Source: Caldilineaceae bacterium (GTDB lineage: Bacteria; Chloroflexota; Anaerolineae; Caldilineales; Caldilineaceae). From it: a DNA stretch of 64,000 bases. The stretch covers positions 1 to 64,000 of the forward strand of contig JADLDO010000005.1 in assembly GCA_020846635.1 (NCBI GenBank), read 5' to 3'. The notes under the pieces were generated by a model that worked only from the letters and a program-made list of their open reading frames with translations, had not been told where the DNA came from and ran no database searches. Of this stretch, positions 1 to 7,214 are shown one piece after another. Made by a program: the position numbers and the translations under genes. How positions within the stretch are numbered: the first letter of the stretch is position 1; every line of letters starts with the position of its first letter.

Positions 1-49
1 GGATGCGGATGATCTGTTCTTCCTTGTACCGTATTCCCTTGCTTGCCAT
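1..49 (-). CDS. IS3-family transposase OrfA, N-terminal fragment (cut by window start)
   Basis: Only the first 16 codons lie in the window. The peptide begins MASKGIRYKEEQIIRI, which matches the start of IS3/IS911-type OrfA proteins (helix-turn-helix subunit, typically R-Y/H-x-E-E-Q-I-I). A strong ribosome binding site (GAGGAGGA) sits just upstream of the ATG. The rest of the element lies outside the window. Family assignment rests on this short stretch and on the element end at 120, so the exact IS group is open. Confidence 0.65.
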   Translation of the reverse strand, partial: MASKGIRYKEEQIIRI

Positions 50-120
50 GAAACTATCCTCCTCGCTTGAAAATTATACAAGATAGTCTCACTCTTCTTG
101 GTACAGTTTTTCGGGGGACA
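1..120 (-). mobile_element. End of an IS3-family insertion sequence
   Basis: The OrfA start at 49 is preceded by about 70 bases of leader. The likely outer end is at 120, where the minus strand begins TGTCCCCCGAAAAACTG, a TG-plus-C-run terminus typical of IS3-family inverted repeats. The opposite end and any target duplication are outside the window, so the boundary is inferred from one end only. The element abuts the stop codon of the next gene, which ends at 123. Confidence 0.55.
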
Positions 121-122
121 GA

Positions 123-416
123 TCAGTCATACGAGACAGTGGGTTCGTGCCATATTAACGCATGCTGAGTAACTAGCTGACGCAAAGCCACGATGAATTC
201 GTGCGCCCTTTGCGGCACACTTGGGATACGTTTGCGTTCCTGTAATGTTCGTGTAAAAGCACTCATAGGTTTGGACATATTTTCAGCTTGTGCAAGCCGA
301 TCTGTCCTCATCGGGACACCCGAAACAACAGTTGTACTGAGCAAAATGGCTGCGGCAGTAACGCTTTGCTGGATCATTCTGAAATCGCGGGGTGTCGATT
401 CGGTCGGGGATCTCAT
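123..416 (-). CDS. Hypothetical protein, 97 aa, coupled to a TIGR04255-like gene
   Basis: No family recognised. Its ATG (414-416) overlaps the TGA of the upstream gene in an ATGA arrangement, so it is probably translationally coupled. A short hydrophobic stretch lies around residues 18-35, followed by a basic helical C-terminus. The stop codon lies only 3 bases from the end of the adjacent insertion sequence, so the native protein may have been longer and may be truncated by the insertion. Confidence 0.5.
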   Translation of the reverse strand: MRSPTESTPRDFRMIQQSVTAAAILLSTTVVSGVPMRTDRLAQAENMSKPMSAFTRTLQERKRIPSVPQRAHEFIVALRQLVTQHALIWHEPTVSYD

Positions 417-1165
417 TCTGCATCCTTTACAAGTATTTTCAGTGTGCTATGTGCCATTTCGTAGGCTTTGGTAATGATCTCAGAAGCAGTTTCCTGGGTT
501 GTGAAGTAATCATCAACCTCATTAAAGGCATATCGATCATTGTAATCAATTAGTACCTGTATACCTCTTCCGATAGCACTACTATACGGACGTCTCACGA
601 CTCCCGACTGCTGGGATTCATCCGGCCAATCTCTATAATTAGCAATTGCAACATTAAAATAATACTTTTGCTCGACAATTTCAGTGCTCTTAGTCTCTAT
701 ATCAATCAAAGATGCCTTGTAGGAATTCCCTAATAATGACCTACTCAACTTTTGTAGAATTTGTTCATCGGATACATCAATGCCTTCGATTCTCACTCTG
801 TAGTTCAAACCCACAAAACTTGGCCTGTCAATCTGGCATTCTTTCAGCAACTCGAACATCAGGGGGACTCTTTCCTCAAGATAAACTCGGCGGCTTTCAT
901 TGCTTAATTGATAGTCAGGAGAAAAGCTCATCACATTTAGCGATATGGAAACCTGTGATATTGCAACTTGGCTAAAGCCATGAGTAGAGCTGAAAATGAG
1001 GCGCGGGACCTCTGGTTCAAAGTCGTCAGGTACACCAAGAATAGTTGGCTGATTATACTGACCTTTCAGCACATCCTCGAGCTTATTTGCAAGCCGCCGG
1101 ATTTCAGGCTTACGGGGAAATATGATGCTAAAACCACCTTGGGCAAATTTGGGTTCAGCGAACAC
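413..1165 (-). CDS. TIGR04255-like family protein, 250 aa
   Basis: The length and pattern (early strand-rich half, a central GLNYRVRIEG segment, a C-terminal half with 'AHSTLKIL') resemble the sporadically distributed TIGR04255 family of unknown function. This is recognition by pattern, not alignment. The start is GTG at 1165, preceded by AAAGGTGG at good spacing. It forms a two-gene unit with the downstream 97 aa ORF. TIGR04255 genes are often found in accessory DNA, which agrees with the neighbouring insertion sequence. No catalytic motif is visible. Confidence 0.55.
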   Translation of the reverse strand: MFAEPKFAQGGFSIIFPRKPEIRRLANKLEDVLKGQYNQPTILGVPDDFEPEVPRLIFSSTHGFSQVAISQVSISLNVMSFSPDYQLSNESRRVYLEERVPLMFELLKECQIDRPSFVGLNYRVRIEGIDVSDEQILQKLSRSLLGNSYKASLIDIETKSTEIVEQKYYFNVAIANYRDWPDESQQSGVVRRPYSSAIGRGIQVLIDYNDRYAFNEVDDYFTTQETASEIITKAYEMAHSTLKILVKDAE

Positions 1166-1373
1166 TTATGCCACCTTTGTATTTTATCCAGCACTCATTA
1201 TTTATTTATATTTGCCAATACAGACGTGGCGAGACGTAAATGAGAACGTTCGTTGACCATGATAACGCTACGCTACTTTGTACGCAAAACGGCCTAGAGA
1301 CACTAAGAAAGGCTAGTCCATATTTTTGTCTTTGGTTCAGGTGCCTCCCAATTACACTTCATACCCAAAGAGA

Positions 1374-1910
1374 TCAACCCGTAAAGCGATAGCTCATTGA
1401 CCCATCGGCCCGCGGCGTGTAGTGCCCATAGAAGATCGGGCCATCGCCTAGCGCCAGGGGAATCACGGCGTAGAGGTCATCGAGCAAGGGATAATCATCC
1501 AACTGCGTCAAGGGTATCCACTCCGGCGTGCCTTCAGCGGAAGGCGTCACCTCGCGCGTTTGCGTTTCACCCACCAGCACAAAGATCAGCACACCGGGGC
1601 GTTGGCCTTGCTCGTCCACGCCCGTATCGATGTTGAGCACCCCGCGCAGCGTCAAGGCGATACCCGTCAGCCCTGTCTCCTCTGCCAATTCGCGTTGGGC
1701 AGCGGCTAGCACATCCTCGTTGGCTTCAATATGCCCCCCCAGCCCATTGTAGCGGTTGGCCCACAGCCGCTTGGTGGGCGCGCCCTTGAGCAGCAGCAGT
1801 TCGCGTTCGTGGCTGTCGGGATTGAGGCTCGTGATGAGCAGGAGGGCGCGCGGGATGGCCTGATAGCGGCGGCGGCCTGGTTCGCGCACCCCCTGTTCAT
1901 TGGCTTGCAT
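1374..1910 (-). CDS. Nudix hydrolase
   Basis: Hydrolyses a nucleoside diphosphate linked to some other moiety, probably in the cytoplasm. A complete Nudix box (GX5EX7REUXEEXGU) is present: G59, E65, R73-E74, E77-E78, G80. The preceding segment (NRYNGLGGH) is typical of MutT/8-oxo-dGTPase-like members, and the C-terminus resembles the MTH1/YtkD-like group. The ATG at 1910 shares one base with the upstream stop (TGATG), favouring this start over a TTG at 1928. It lies downstream of, and is coupled to, the MenC-like gene. Substrate is not predictable. Confidence 0.88.
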   Translation of the reverse strand: MQANEQGVREPGRRRYQAIPRALLLITSLNPDSHERELLLLKGAPTKRLWANRYNGLGGHIEANEDVLAAAQRELAEETGLTGIALTLRGVLNIDTGVDEQGQRPGVLIFVLVGETQTREVTPSAEGTPEWIPLTQLDDYPLLDDLYAVIPLALGDGPIFYGHYTPRADGSMSYRFTG

Positions 1911-3019
1911 CAGGCGCTCATTTCCCAACGCTCAAGCGTCACTTCATCCAAATAGACTTCGTCCACATCGGCCCCACAGCCTGGCGCGGTAGGCACGCTC
2001 AGGGTGCTGTCGTCGTTGAGCGTGAAGGGGTTGGTAACGATGTCGCGATGGAAGTAGCGGGCGTTGGCGCTGATGTCGCCAGGAAGGGTGAAATTGGGCA
2101 AACTCGCCAACGCTACATTGCCGGCGCGGCCAATGCCCGTCTCCAACATGCCCCCATGCCAAACGGCAATTCCCGCGCGCTCCGCCAAGTCGTGGATGCG
2201 CTTGGCGTCGGCATAGCCACCGATGCGGCTGGGCTTGATGTTGATGATGTCACACGCGTTCATCTCAATCGCCCAGCGCGCATGGTCGGGCGAAACAATG
2301 CTTTCGTCCAGACAAAGCGGCGTTTTAAGATGGGGCTTGAGCTTGGCATGGTCAAAGATGTCGTCATGTTCGAGCGGCTGCTCGACCAGCAGCAGGCCGA
2401 ACTCGTCAAGCTTGGCAAGATGGTCGGCGTCACTCAGGTGATAGATCGAATTGGCGTCTACCTGGAGCTTGAGGTCGGGCCAGGCGTTACGCACGGCGCG
2501 CGTCGGTTCAATATCCCAGCCGGGCTTGATCTTGAGCTTGATGCGCTGGTAGCCATCTTCCAGATAGGCATTGACGACCTTGAGCAGTGTATCAATGTCC
2601 TTCTGAATGCCCACACTCACGCCGACGGCAACGCGGTCGCGCGTGCCACCCAGCATCTTGGCGAGGCTTTCGCCGCGCGCCTTACCAAAGAGATCCCAGA
2701 CGGCAAATTCCAGACCTGCCTTCGCCATGCGGTTGCCGCGCACTTTGGCAAAGGCAGGGGTCACATCTTCCGGCCCGTTGAGGTTGGCGTCGAGCAGCAT
2801 ACGCGCCAGAAACTCTTGTTGGATTGACCAGACGGTGTTGGTTGTCTCCTCATTATAGAAGGGTGCGCCGCCGACGGGGGATTCTCCCCAGGCGACAATG
2901 CCGTCGGCATCCAGCCGGACGATGACGGCAAAGGAGCCTTCTTCGCGCCAGCCGGAGGTCTCGAAGGGGGATACGTAGGGCAGCCGAATTTTGCGTAGTT
3001 CAATGCGTTCAATCCGCAT
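1910..3019 (-). CDS. o-Succinylbenzoate synthase / N-acylamino acid racemase family (enolase superfamily)
   Basis: A 369 aa MenC-type muconate-lactonizing subgroup enzyme. The expected catalytic set is visible: K161-L-K163 on strand 2, metal ligands D188, E213 (in EQPL) and D238 (in CLDES), and K262 in IKPSRIGG, followed by the VWHGGMLETGIGRA loop. In this family the same fold performs OSB synthesis for menaquinone or racemises N-acylamino acids or dipeptides. No other men gene is in the window, so racemase activity is equally possible. The ATG is preceded by AAGGAG. It is followed by, and coupled to, the Nudix gene. Confidence 0.85.
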   Translation of the reverse strand: MRIERIELRKIRLPYVSPFETSGWREEGSFAVIVRLDADGIVAWGESPVGGAPFYNEETTNTVWSIQQEFLARMLLDANLNGPEDVTPAFAKVRGNRMAKAGLEFAVWDLFGKARGESLAKMLGGTRDRVAVGVSVGIQKDIDTLLKVVNAYLEDGYQRIKLKIKPGWDIEPTRAVRNAWPDLKLQVDANSIYHLSDADHLAKLDEFGLLLVEQPLEHDDIFDHAKLKPHLKTPLCLDESIVSPDHARWAIEMNACDIINIKPSRIGGYADAKRIHDLAERAGIAVWHGGMLETGIGRAGNVALASLPNFTLPGDISANARYFHRDIVTNPFTLNDDSTLSVPTAPGCGADVDEVYLDEVTLERWEMSA

Positions 3020-3201
3020 GGGGTGGGTTTGCTCCTTCTGTTGGGTCAGGTTTTCGGATGAATCGGTCTATTTAAGTAAATGACTATATGACAGCAAAAC
3101 TAGCTACTGTCACCCCGTAGGGGTCTCTCTGCCAACGTACCTCAGAGAGACCCCTACGGGGTGACAAGGTCTAGTCAATTTTCATAGTGCAATCTACTTA
3201 T
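3020..3201. repeat. Intergenic region with a perfect 24-bp inverted repeat
   Basis: Arms at 3108-3131 and 3143-3166 are perfectly complementary over 24 bases with an 11-base loop. The arms contain the core CTACGGGGTGACA and AGAGAGACCCC. The element lies after the stop of the GNAT gene and before the MenC-like gene on the same strand, so it may end transcription of the upstream unit, though no U-run follows. Related cores occur near 13256 and 19846. Confidence 0.85.
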
Positions 3202-4119
3202 TTATACGTACTCGCGCACCAAGATATAGTGCCAGCCCCGTTCCGGCAGATGCACACAGTCTACCATTGTATAGCCTGCATCAAAGGCTTCTTCCAGGAG
3301 GGCGCGCAGATAGAGCCGCCACTCCAGCGAGAGCGCGCGGTCGGCGCGACGGATGGCAGCAACATCGGACGGAATCGGCAGCGCCAGCGGGCGACCGTCG
3401 TCCGGCAAGGTGCGCGTGACCGGTGTGACAAAGCCTGCGGCGTTGATCTGCGTGGGCAGAATCGCCAGGTGGTCAGGCTCCCAGGTGACATGGAGGGCGG
3501 GCGCGGCGGTGTGTGCCTGTACCTTTTGTACAACGTGCGGGCTGTTGAGCCGCCAATCGACCTGGCAGCGGTCGGAGGGGACGCCGCGGTTTAGCGCATC
3601 GGTCATTTCGCCATAGATGTTACGCATATAGGTTGTGCTGGTCGCACCCAGGCGGTGGATATTGAAAACCCCATTCGCGCGGTAGAGGGGGTCATAAGTC
3701 CAGGTCATCCAGTCGGTCAGCCCCTGCGCCAAGACGTGCTCGCGTTGGGCCAGTTTAAGCCGCAGCCCCACATGCTTGCCCTGCCACGCGGGGAGGACAC
3801 CCGCCATGTGGCTGCAAAATTTGAGCTTGGGTGGTGAGTCGGGCCGCGCAGGGTCAATGCCCGTTCCCAGCCAGCCCATTGCGACACCCACCATGCCACC
3901 TGTACTTGCAGGCCCATCTGTGGCAAAAGCCCCCAACACCAGCCCGCCATTCTTGGTCAGTGTGATTAAGACGTGAGTTGGCACAACATCTACATCTTCG
4001 CTGCCCCAGACAAGCCGCTCGATCTCTTGAAAGTACCCACAGGCTTCGACGTCCTTGAGGGGCCGAATGGTGATGGAATCGGTTAGTGGCTTGGTCAGTG
4101 AACCCATGTTTATGCCCAT
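3202..4119 (-). CDS. GNAT-superfamily acetyltransferase-like protein (COG3375 type)
   Basis: About 305 aa. The N-terminal half has the GNAT acetyl-CoA fold pattern (SHMAGVLPAWQGKHVGLRLK, the glycine-rich pyrophosphate loop region, and TWTYDPLYRANGVFNI). The C-terminal half is the domain found in the 'predicted GNAT' COG3375 proteins of actinobacteria and Chloroflexota. Substrate unknown. The start is chosen at 4119, overlapping the upstream stop by several bases; an ATG at 4107 is an alternative. The longer reading frame upstream lies inside the HypE-like gene and is unlikely to be translated. Confidence 0.75.
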   Translation of the reverse strand: MGINMGSLTKPLTDSITIRPLKDVEACGYFQEIERLVWGSEDVDVVPTHVLITLTKNGGLVLGAFATDGPASTGGMVGVAMGWLGTGIDPARPDSPPKLKFCSHMAGVLPAWQGKHVGLRLKLAQREHVLAQGLTDWMTWTYDPLYRANGVFNIHRLGATSTTYMRNIYGEMTDALNRGVPSDRCQVDWRLNSPHVVQKVQAHTAAPALHVTWEPDHLAILPTQINAAGFVTPVTRTLPDDGRPLALPIPSDVAAIRRADRALSLEWRLYLRALLEEAFDAGYTMVDCVHLPERGWHYILVREYV

Positions 4120-5207
4120 AACTTGATGATCTCGTCGGCAGCGAAAGTGGGGAAGGGTACGCGTTTGCCCGATGCCAGGGCAATGAGCGTTTGTGAGCGT
4201 CCCGTGACCGGGTTCGTCATCTGTGGCGTGCTTTGTTTGGTGTTGTGGGTGAGATGGCCGATCACGGTTCCAGGCCAGCCCACTTGCGCCCATGCCTGGA
4301 GCACTCGTTCAGCCTGATCGGGCGCACAGGTTGCCAGCAGCGCGCCGGAGGCAATCGTCCCCAGGGGATCCAGCCCATAGGTCGCACAGAGCTTGGCTGC
4401 CAGCGGCGACACCGGAATAGCGTCGAGATTGATCTCCATGCCCACACCCCCGGCGACAGCTAGCTCATAAAGGCCGGTGGCAATGCCGCCCTCGGTGGGG
4501 TCGTGCATGGCTGTGATCGCTCCTGTTTTGACCGCGGCTTGGGCGGGAAGCAGAATGCTGATGCCCGGATCGTGCAGATAGGCGGCTGCCTTGTCTACCT
4601 CTGCGGTTGTCCAGCCGCGTGCCAGCAGGTCGGCGCGCTTTTCACGCGCGATGATGCTGGCCCCCTCGATGGGAATCTGACCTGCCAGCAGCACCACATC
4701 CCCGGCACGACAGCCGCGGCTGGAGAGAAACGCATCACGCGCCACCTCGCCCAAGAGAGTCCCGGCGATCACAGGCTGGTTGACTGCGGCAGTGACTTCG
4801 CTGTGTCCACCGGCCACGACAATATTGAGCTTGGCACAGGCCGCGCCGATCTGGGCAAAGATGCTGCGAACCATTGCCACATCGGTGCTTCCCACCGGCA
4901 GCAGCAGGGTAGGTAGGTAAAAGCGGGGCGTTGCGCCGGTGACAGCCAAATCGTTGGCGCAGACATTGACGGCATAATAGCCGATTTCGTCGGTGGCAAA
5001 GGTGATCGGGTCACTCTTGGCGACGAGCAGGCGGTCACTCTCTGGCGCAAAGTCGATGACAGCCGCATCTTCGCCAACCGCCGGCCCCAAGAGCAGTTGT
5101 GGATGGCAGGTGGGCAGATCGGCCAGGAGATCAGCCAAGAGCGTGGCCGGGAGTTTGCCCGCGACAAGGGGCTGTGAAGGGTGCTGTTTCGGCATGAAAT
5201 TCGGCAT
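4110..5207 (-). CDS. HypE/AIR-synthase (PurM-like) family protein
   Basis: A 365 aa PurM-superfamily ATP-binding protein. The N-terminal domain carries the metal/ATP motif GEDAAVID and SDPITFATDEIGYYAVNVCANDLAVTGATP, as in HypE, ThiL and SelD. The C-terminal half carries HDPTEGGIATGLYELA. The terminal cysteine used by HypE for carbamoyl transfer to hydrogenase is absent (it ends KLWA), and no hydrogenase genes are nearby, so a true HypE role is doubtful. It overlaps the following GNAT gene, suggesting co-expression. Confidence 0.75.
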   Translation of the reverse strand: MPNFMPKQHPSQPLVAGKLPATLLADLLADLPTCHPQLLLGPAVGEDAAVIDFAPESDRLLVAKSDPITFATDEIGYYAVNVCANDLAVTGATPRFYLPTLLLPVGSTDVAMVRSIFAQIGAACAKLNIVVAGGHSEVTAAVNQPVIAGTLLGEVARDAFLSSRGCRAGDVVLLAGQIPIEGASIIAREKRADLLARGWTTAEVDKAAAYLHDPGISILLPAQAAVKTGAITAMHDPTEGGIATGLYELAVAGGVGMEINLDAIPVSPLAAKLCATYGLDPLGTIASGALLATCAPDQAERVLQAWAQVGWPGTVIGHLTHNTKQSTPQMTNPVTGRSQTLIALASGKRVPFPTFAADEIIKLWA

Positions 5208-5221
5208 AAAATATAGCGTGT

Positions 5222-6829
5222 CTAGGGCACAATATGAACGGGCATTCCCAAGAAGGCCAGGTCAAAGAGGGTGGCTGCGTCCTCATCATCCAGCATGGCA
5301 CAGCCAAAGGTGGCGGGTTGGCCGATCAGCCCTTCCCAAATCTTTTCGCCCGTTTCCCAACGAATGGGCAGGCCGTGGATGCCATTCTCATAGGTTCCGA
5401 CATCATAGATGCCCAGCCAATAGGGCATATCCAACTCATAGGCGGTACTTTTCGCCATCTCCATCTTGGTCTGCACAGCAAAGTTGCCGGTGCGCGTGAT
5501 CCATTCGCCATAGCCTGTGCTGCAATTCCAGGTGTAGCGCACGGTTTCCCCTTCCAGCACCCAACATTGCTGGCGGCTGAGGCTCACTACAAAGCGGCTG
5601 CCGGAGAAGGGGATGGGAGGGGCGGTCATGGGCAAGGGGGGCGGGCCATAGGGAATACGCAACTCCAGCCCTGCAAAGACGGTCTCAATATCGGGCAGAT
5701 TGTTGTATTCGAGCAAGGCCAGTTGGGTCGAATCAAATTCGCGTGCGAGTTCAGAGAGTGTGTCCCCTGGCTTTACGGTGTAGTAGAAAAAGCCGCTGCG
5801 CTGGCGACCGATGGGCTTGGGCGAAGCCGCTTCTGCTGCGCTGTCGAGGCCGGCGTTTTGTGCCTGCTCGCCGGTAACATCTGTGGGCGTGGAGGGCGGG
5901 ATGAGAAGCTCCTGTCCCACATAGATGGCGTCGGGGTTGGAGATTTGGTTGGCTTCCATGAGCGCGGCCAGCGACAAGCCCTGATCCTGGGCGATATGAC
6001 CCAGGCTGTCCCCGGCTTGAACGGTGTAGCGTGGGGAGCCCTCTGCCGCCGCGCTCTCCGTCTCCTCCTCATCCGTTTCTGTTTCACGTTCAACGGGCGC
6101 AAAATGCAGTTCCTGCGCGGTCGCGGGCAGAATCAGCACTTGACCTAGATCCAGCAGGGTACTACCGTCCAAGTTGTTGATCTGGCGCAGCGCGCTTTCG
6201 TCCACGCCAAAACGCAGCGCGATATAAGGCACGCTGTCCCCTGCTGCAACCGTGTAGGTGCGGTTGAGGGTGGCAATTGGGTTGCCGCTGCTGGCGGGGA
6301 GGGGTGTGGGGGCGTCGGGCTGGGCCGCTTCGGTGGCAATGACCGGCGTCAGGCGCAGGCGTTGGCCGATGACAATGGTATCCGGGTCGCTGATGCCGTT
6401 GATCTCCATCAGTTCATCCATCGTTAGATCATACATTTCCGCGATGCGACTGAGGCTTTCGCCGGGCTGGATCAGATGCTCGATGGGTGCAGTCTCTTCT
6501 GCGTTGAAGGGCTCATCGACTTCGATAGCTGGGGCTGGTTCGGCATCGGCGGGCGTGGGCAGCACCAGGATTTGCCCAGACACGATGGCGTCGGGGTCGC
6601 TGATGCTGTTGAGTTCCATCAATTCGGCGAGGGGGATGCCGTATCGCTCGGCGATCTGGCTGAGCGTTTCGCCCGGCTCGATGGTGTGCGTCGGCGATGA
6701 TTGGGCATAGACAGCCCGCGCTGTCACCAACAGCATGGCTAGCAGTAGGGCAAGCGCAAAGATATGGCGTGCTGCCCGGTATGCTGCCCGGTGTGAGATG
6801 ATAGAGATACTCAGGTTGTGGCGCGTCAT
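5222..6829 (-). CDS. Secreted L,D-transpeptidase with five LysM repeats
   Basis: A 535 aa envelope protein. A signal peptide (about residues 21-42, ending VYAQ) is followed by five LysM peptidoglycan-binding repeats at roughly 48-91, 118-161, 191-234, 268-311 and 349-392, separated by acidic or proline-rich linkers. A YkuD L,D-transpeptidase domain spans about 411-534. The catalytic pattern is visible as IHGLP (H485) and, 25 residues on, ATFGCAML (C510). Members cross-link peptidoglycan 3-3 or attach proteins to it. It lies close to, and on the same strand as, the HypE-like gene but shows no functional link to it. Confidence 0.9.
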   Translation of the reverse strand: MTRHNLSISIISHRAAYRAARHIFALALLLAMLLVTARAVYAQSSPTHTIEPGETLSQIAERYGIPLAELMELNSISDPDAIVSGQILVLPTPADAEPAPAIEVDEPFNAEETAPIEHLIQPGESLSRIAEMYDLTMDELMEINGISDPDTIVIGQRLRLTPVIATEAAQPDAPTPLPASSGNPIATLNRTYTVAAGDSVPYIALRFGVDESALRQINNLDGSTLLDLGQVLILPATAQELHFAPVERETETDEEETESAAAEGSPRYTVQAGDSLGHIAQDQGLSLAALMEANQISNPDAIYVGQELLIPPSTPTDVTGEQAQNAGLDSAAEAASPKPIGRQRSGFFYYTVKPGDTLSELAREFDSTQLALLEYNNLPDIETVFAGLELRIPYGPPPLPMTAPPIPFSGSRFVVSLSRQQCWVLEGETVRYTWNCSTGYGEWITRTGNFAVQTKMEMAKSTAYELDMPYWLGIYDVGTYENGIHGLPIRWETGEKIWEGLIGQPATFGCAMLDDEDAATLFDLAFLGMPVHIVP

Positions 6830-6887
6830 GGCGCTTATTCTAGATCAAATTACGATAGGGGGCTAAAGCGGAAATGCCTTCGACAAT

Positions 6888-6917
6888 TTGACAGATTTGC
6901 ATGGAGGGTTTTATGCT
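6888..6917 (+). promoter_or_regulatory. Sigma-70-type promoter of the ABC-F leader
   Basis: TTGACA at 6888-6893 and TATGCT at 6912-6917 are separated by 18 bases. Predicted transcription start is near 6924, almost directly at the ATG of the leader ORF (6926), so the leader could be translated from a nearly leaderless transcript. Confidence 0.5.
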
Positions 6918-6925
6918 TGTGGGTG

Positions 6926-7066
6926 ATGAACCAGATTGCTTTTGATTGCCCATCCCTTCAAATGGCACAAGTCAGCTCCTTCCGATTGGTGGGGGCCGGT
7001 TTGGCGCGCCCTGTTGTCGCTGCTTTGCTGGTGTCTGTGCGCGCGCATTGGAGGCTGTTGGCGTAA
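6926..7066 (+). CDS. Putative leader peptide (46 codons) for the ABC-F gene
   Basis: An open frame from ATG 6926 to TAA 7064-7066, ending WRLLA. Alternative in-frame starts are ATG 6962 and GTG 7031; the last would give an 11-residue peptide. Its final codons overlap segment 1 (GGAGGC, 7050-7055) of the downstream attenuator, so ribosome position on this ORF would decide which hairpin forms. No homology is recognised and there is no strong ribosome binding site. The call rests on geometry. Confidence 0.45.
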   Translation: MNQIAFDCPSLQMAQVSSFRLVGAGLARPVVAALLVSVRAHWRLLA

Positions 7067-7145
7067 TCCGTCGATCTGTTCGGCATCACGCGGCCTCCTG
7101 GGTATAGGAGGCTGTTTTTATTTTCTCTGGTTTCATTTGCCTCCT
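7050..7145 (+). promoter_or_regulatory. Transcription attenuator with mutually exclusive hairpins
   Basis: Four alternating complementary segments: 1, GGAGGC 7050-7055; 2, GCCTCCT 7093-7099; 3, AGGAGGC 7106-7112; 4, GCCTCCT 7139-7145. Pairing 2:3 (6-base loop) followed by TGTTTTTATTTT is an intrinsic terminator. Pairing 1:2 with 3:4 would be the antiterminated state. Segment 1 lies in the last codons of the leader ORF. This is the classic layout of ribosome-mediated attenuation, known for several ABC-F and other ribosome-protection genes. Confidence 0.75.
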
Positions 7146-7214
7146 GCATCCACAATTCTCTGTCACAATTTTTTTACATTACTGCTTTTTGCAGGGGCAT
7201 AGGAGTTAATTGTT

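Noticed and set aside
2048-2827. Long plus-strand reading frame (259 codons)
   Set aside because: It lies entirely opposite the MenC/racemase gene, which has full catalytic motifs. The antisense frame shows no family pattern.
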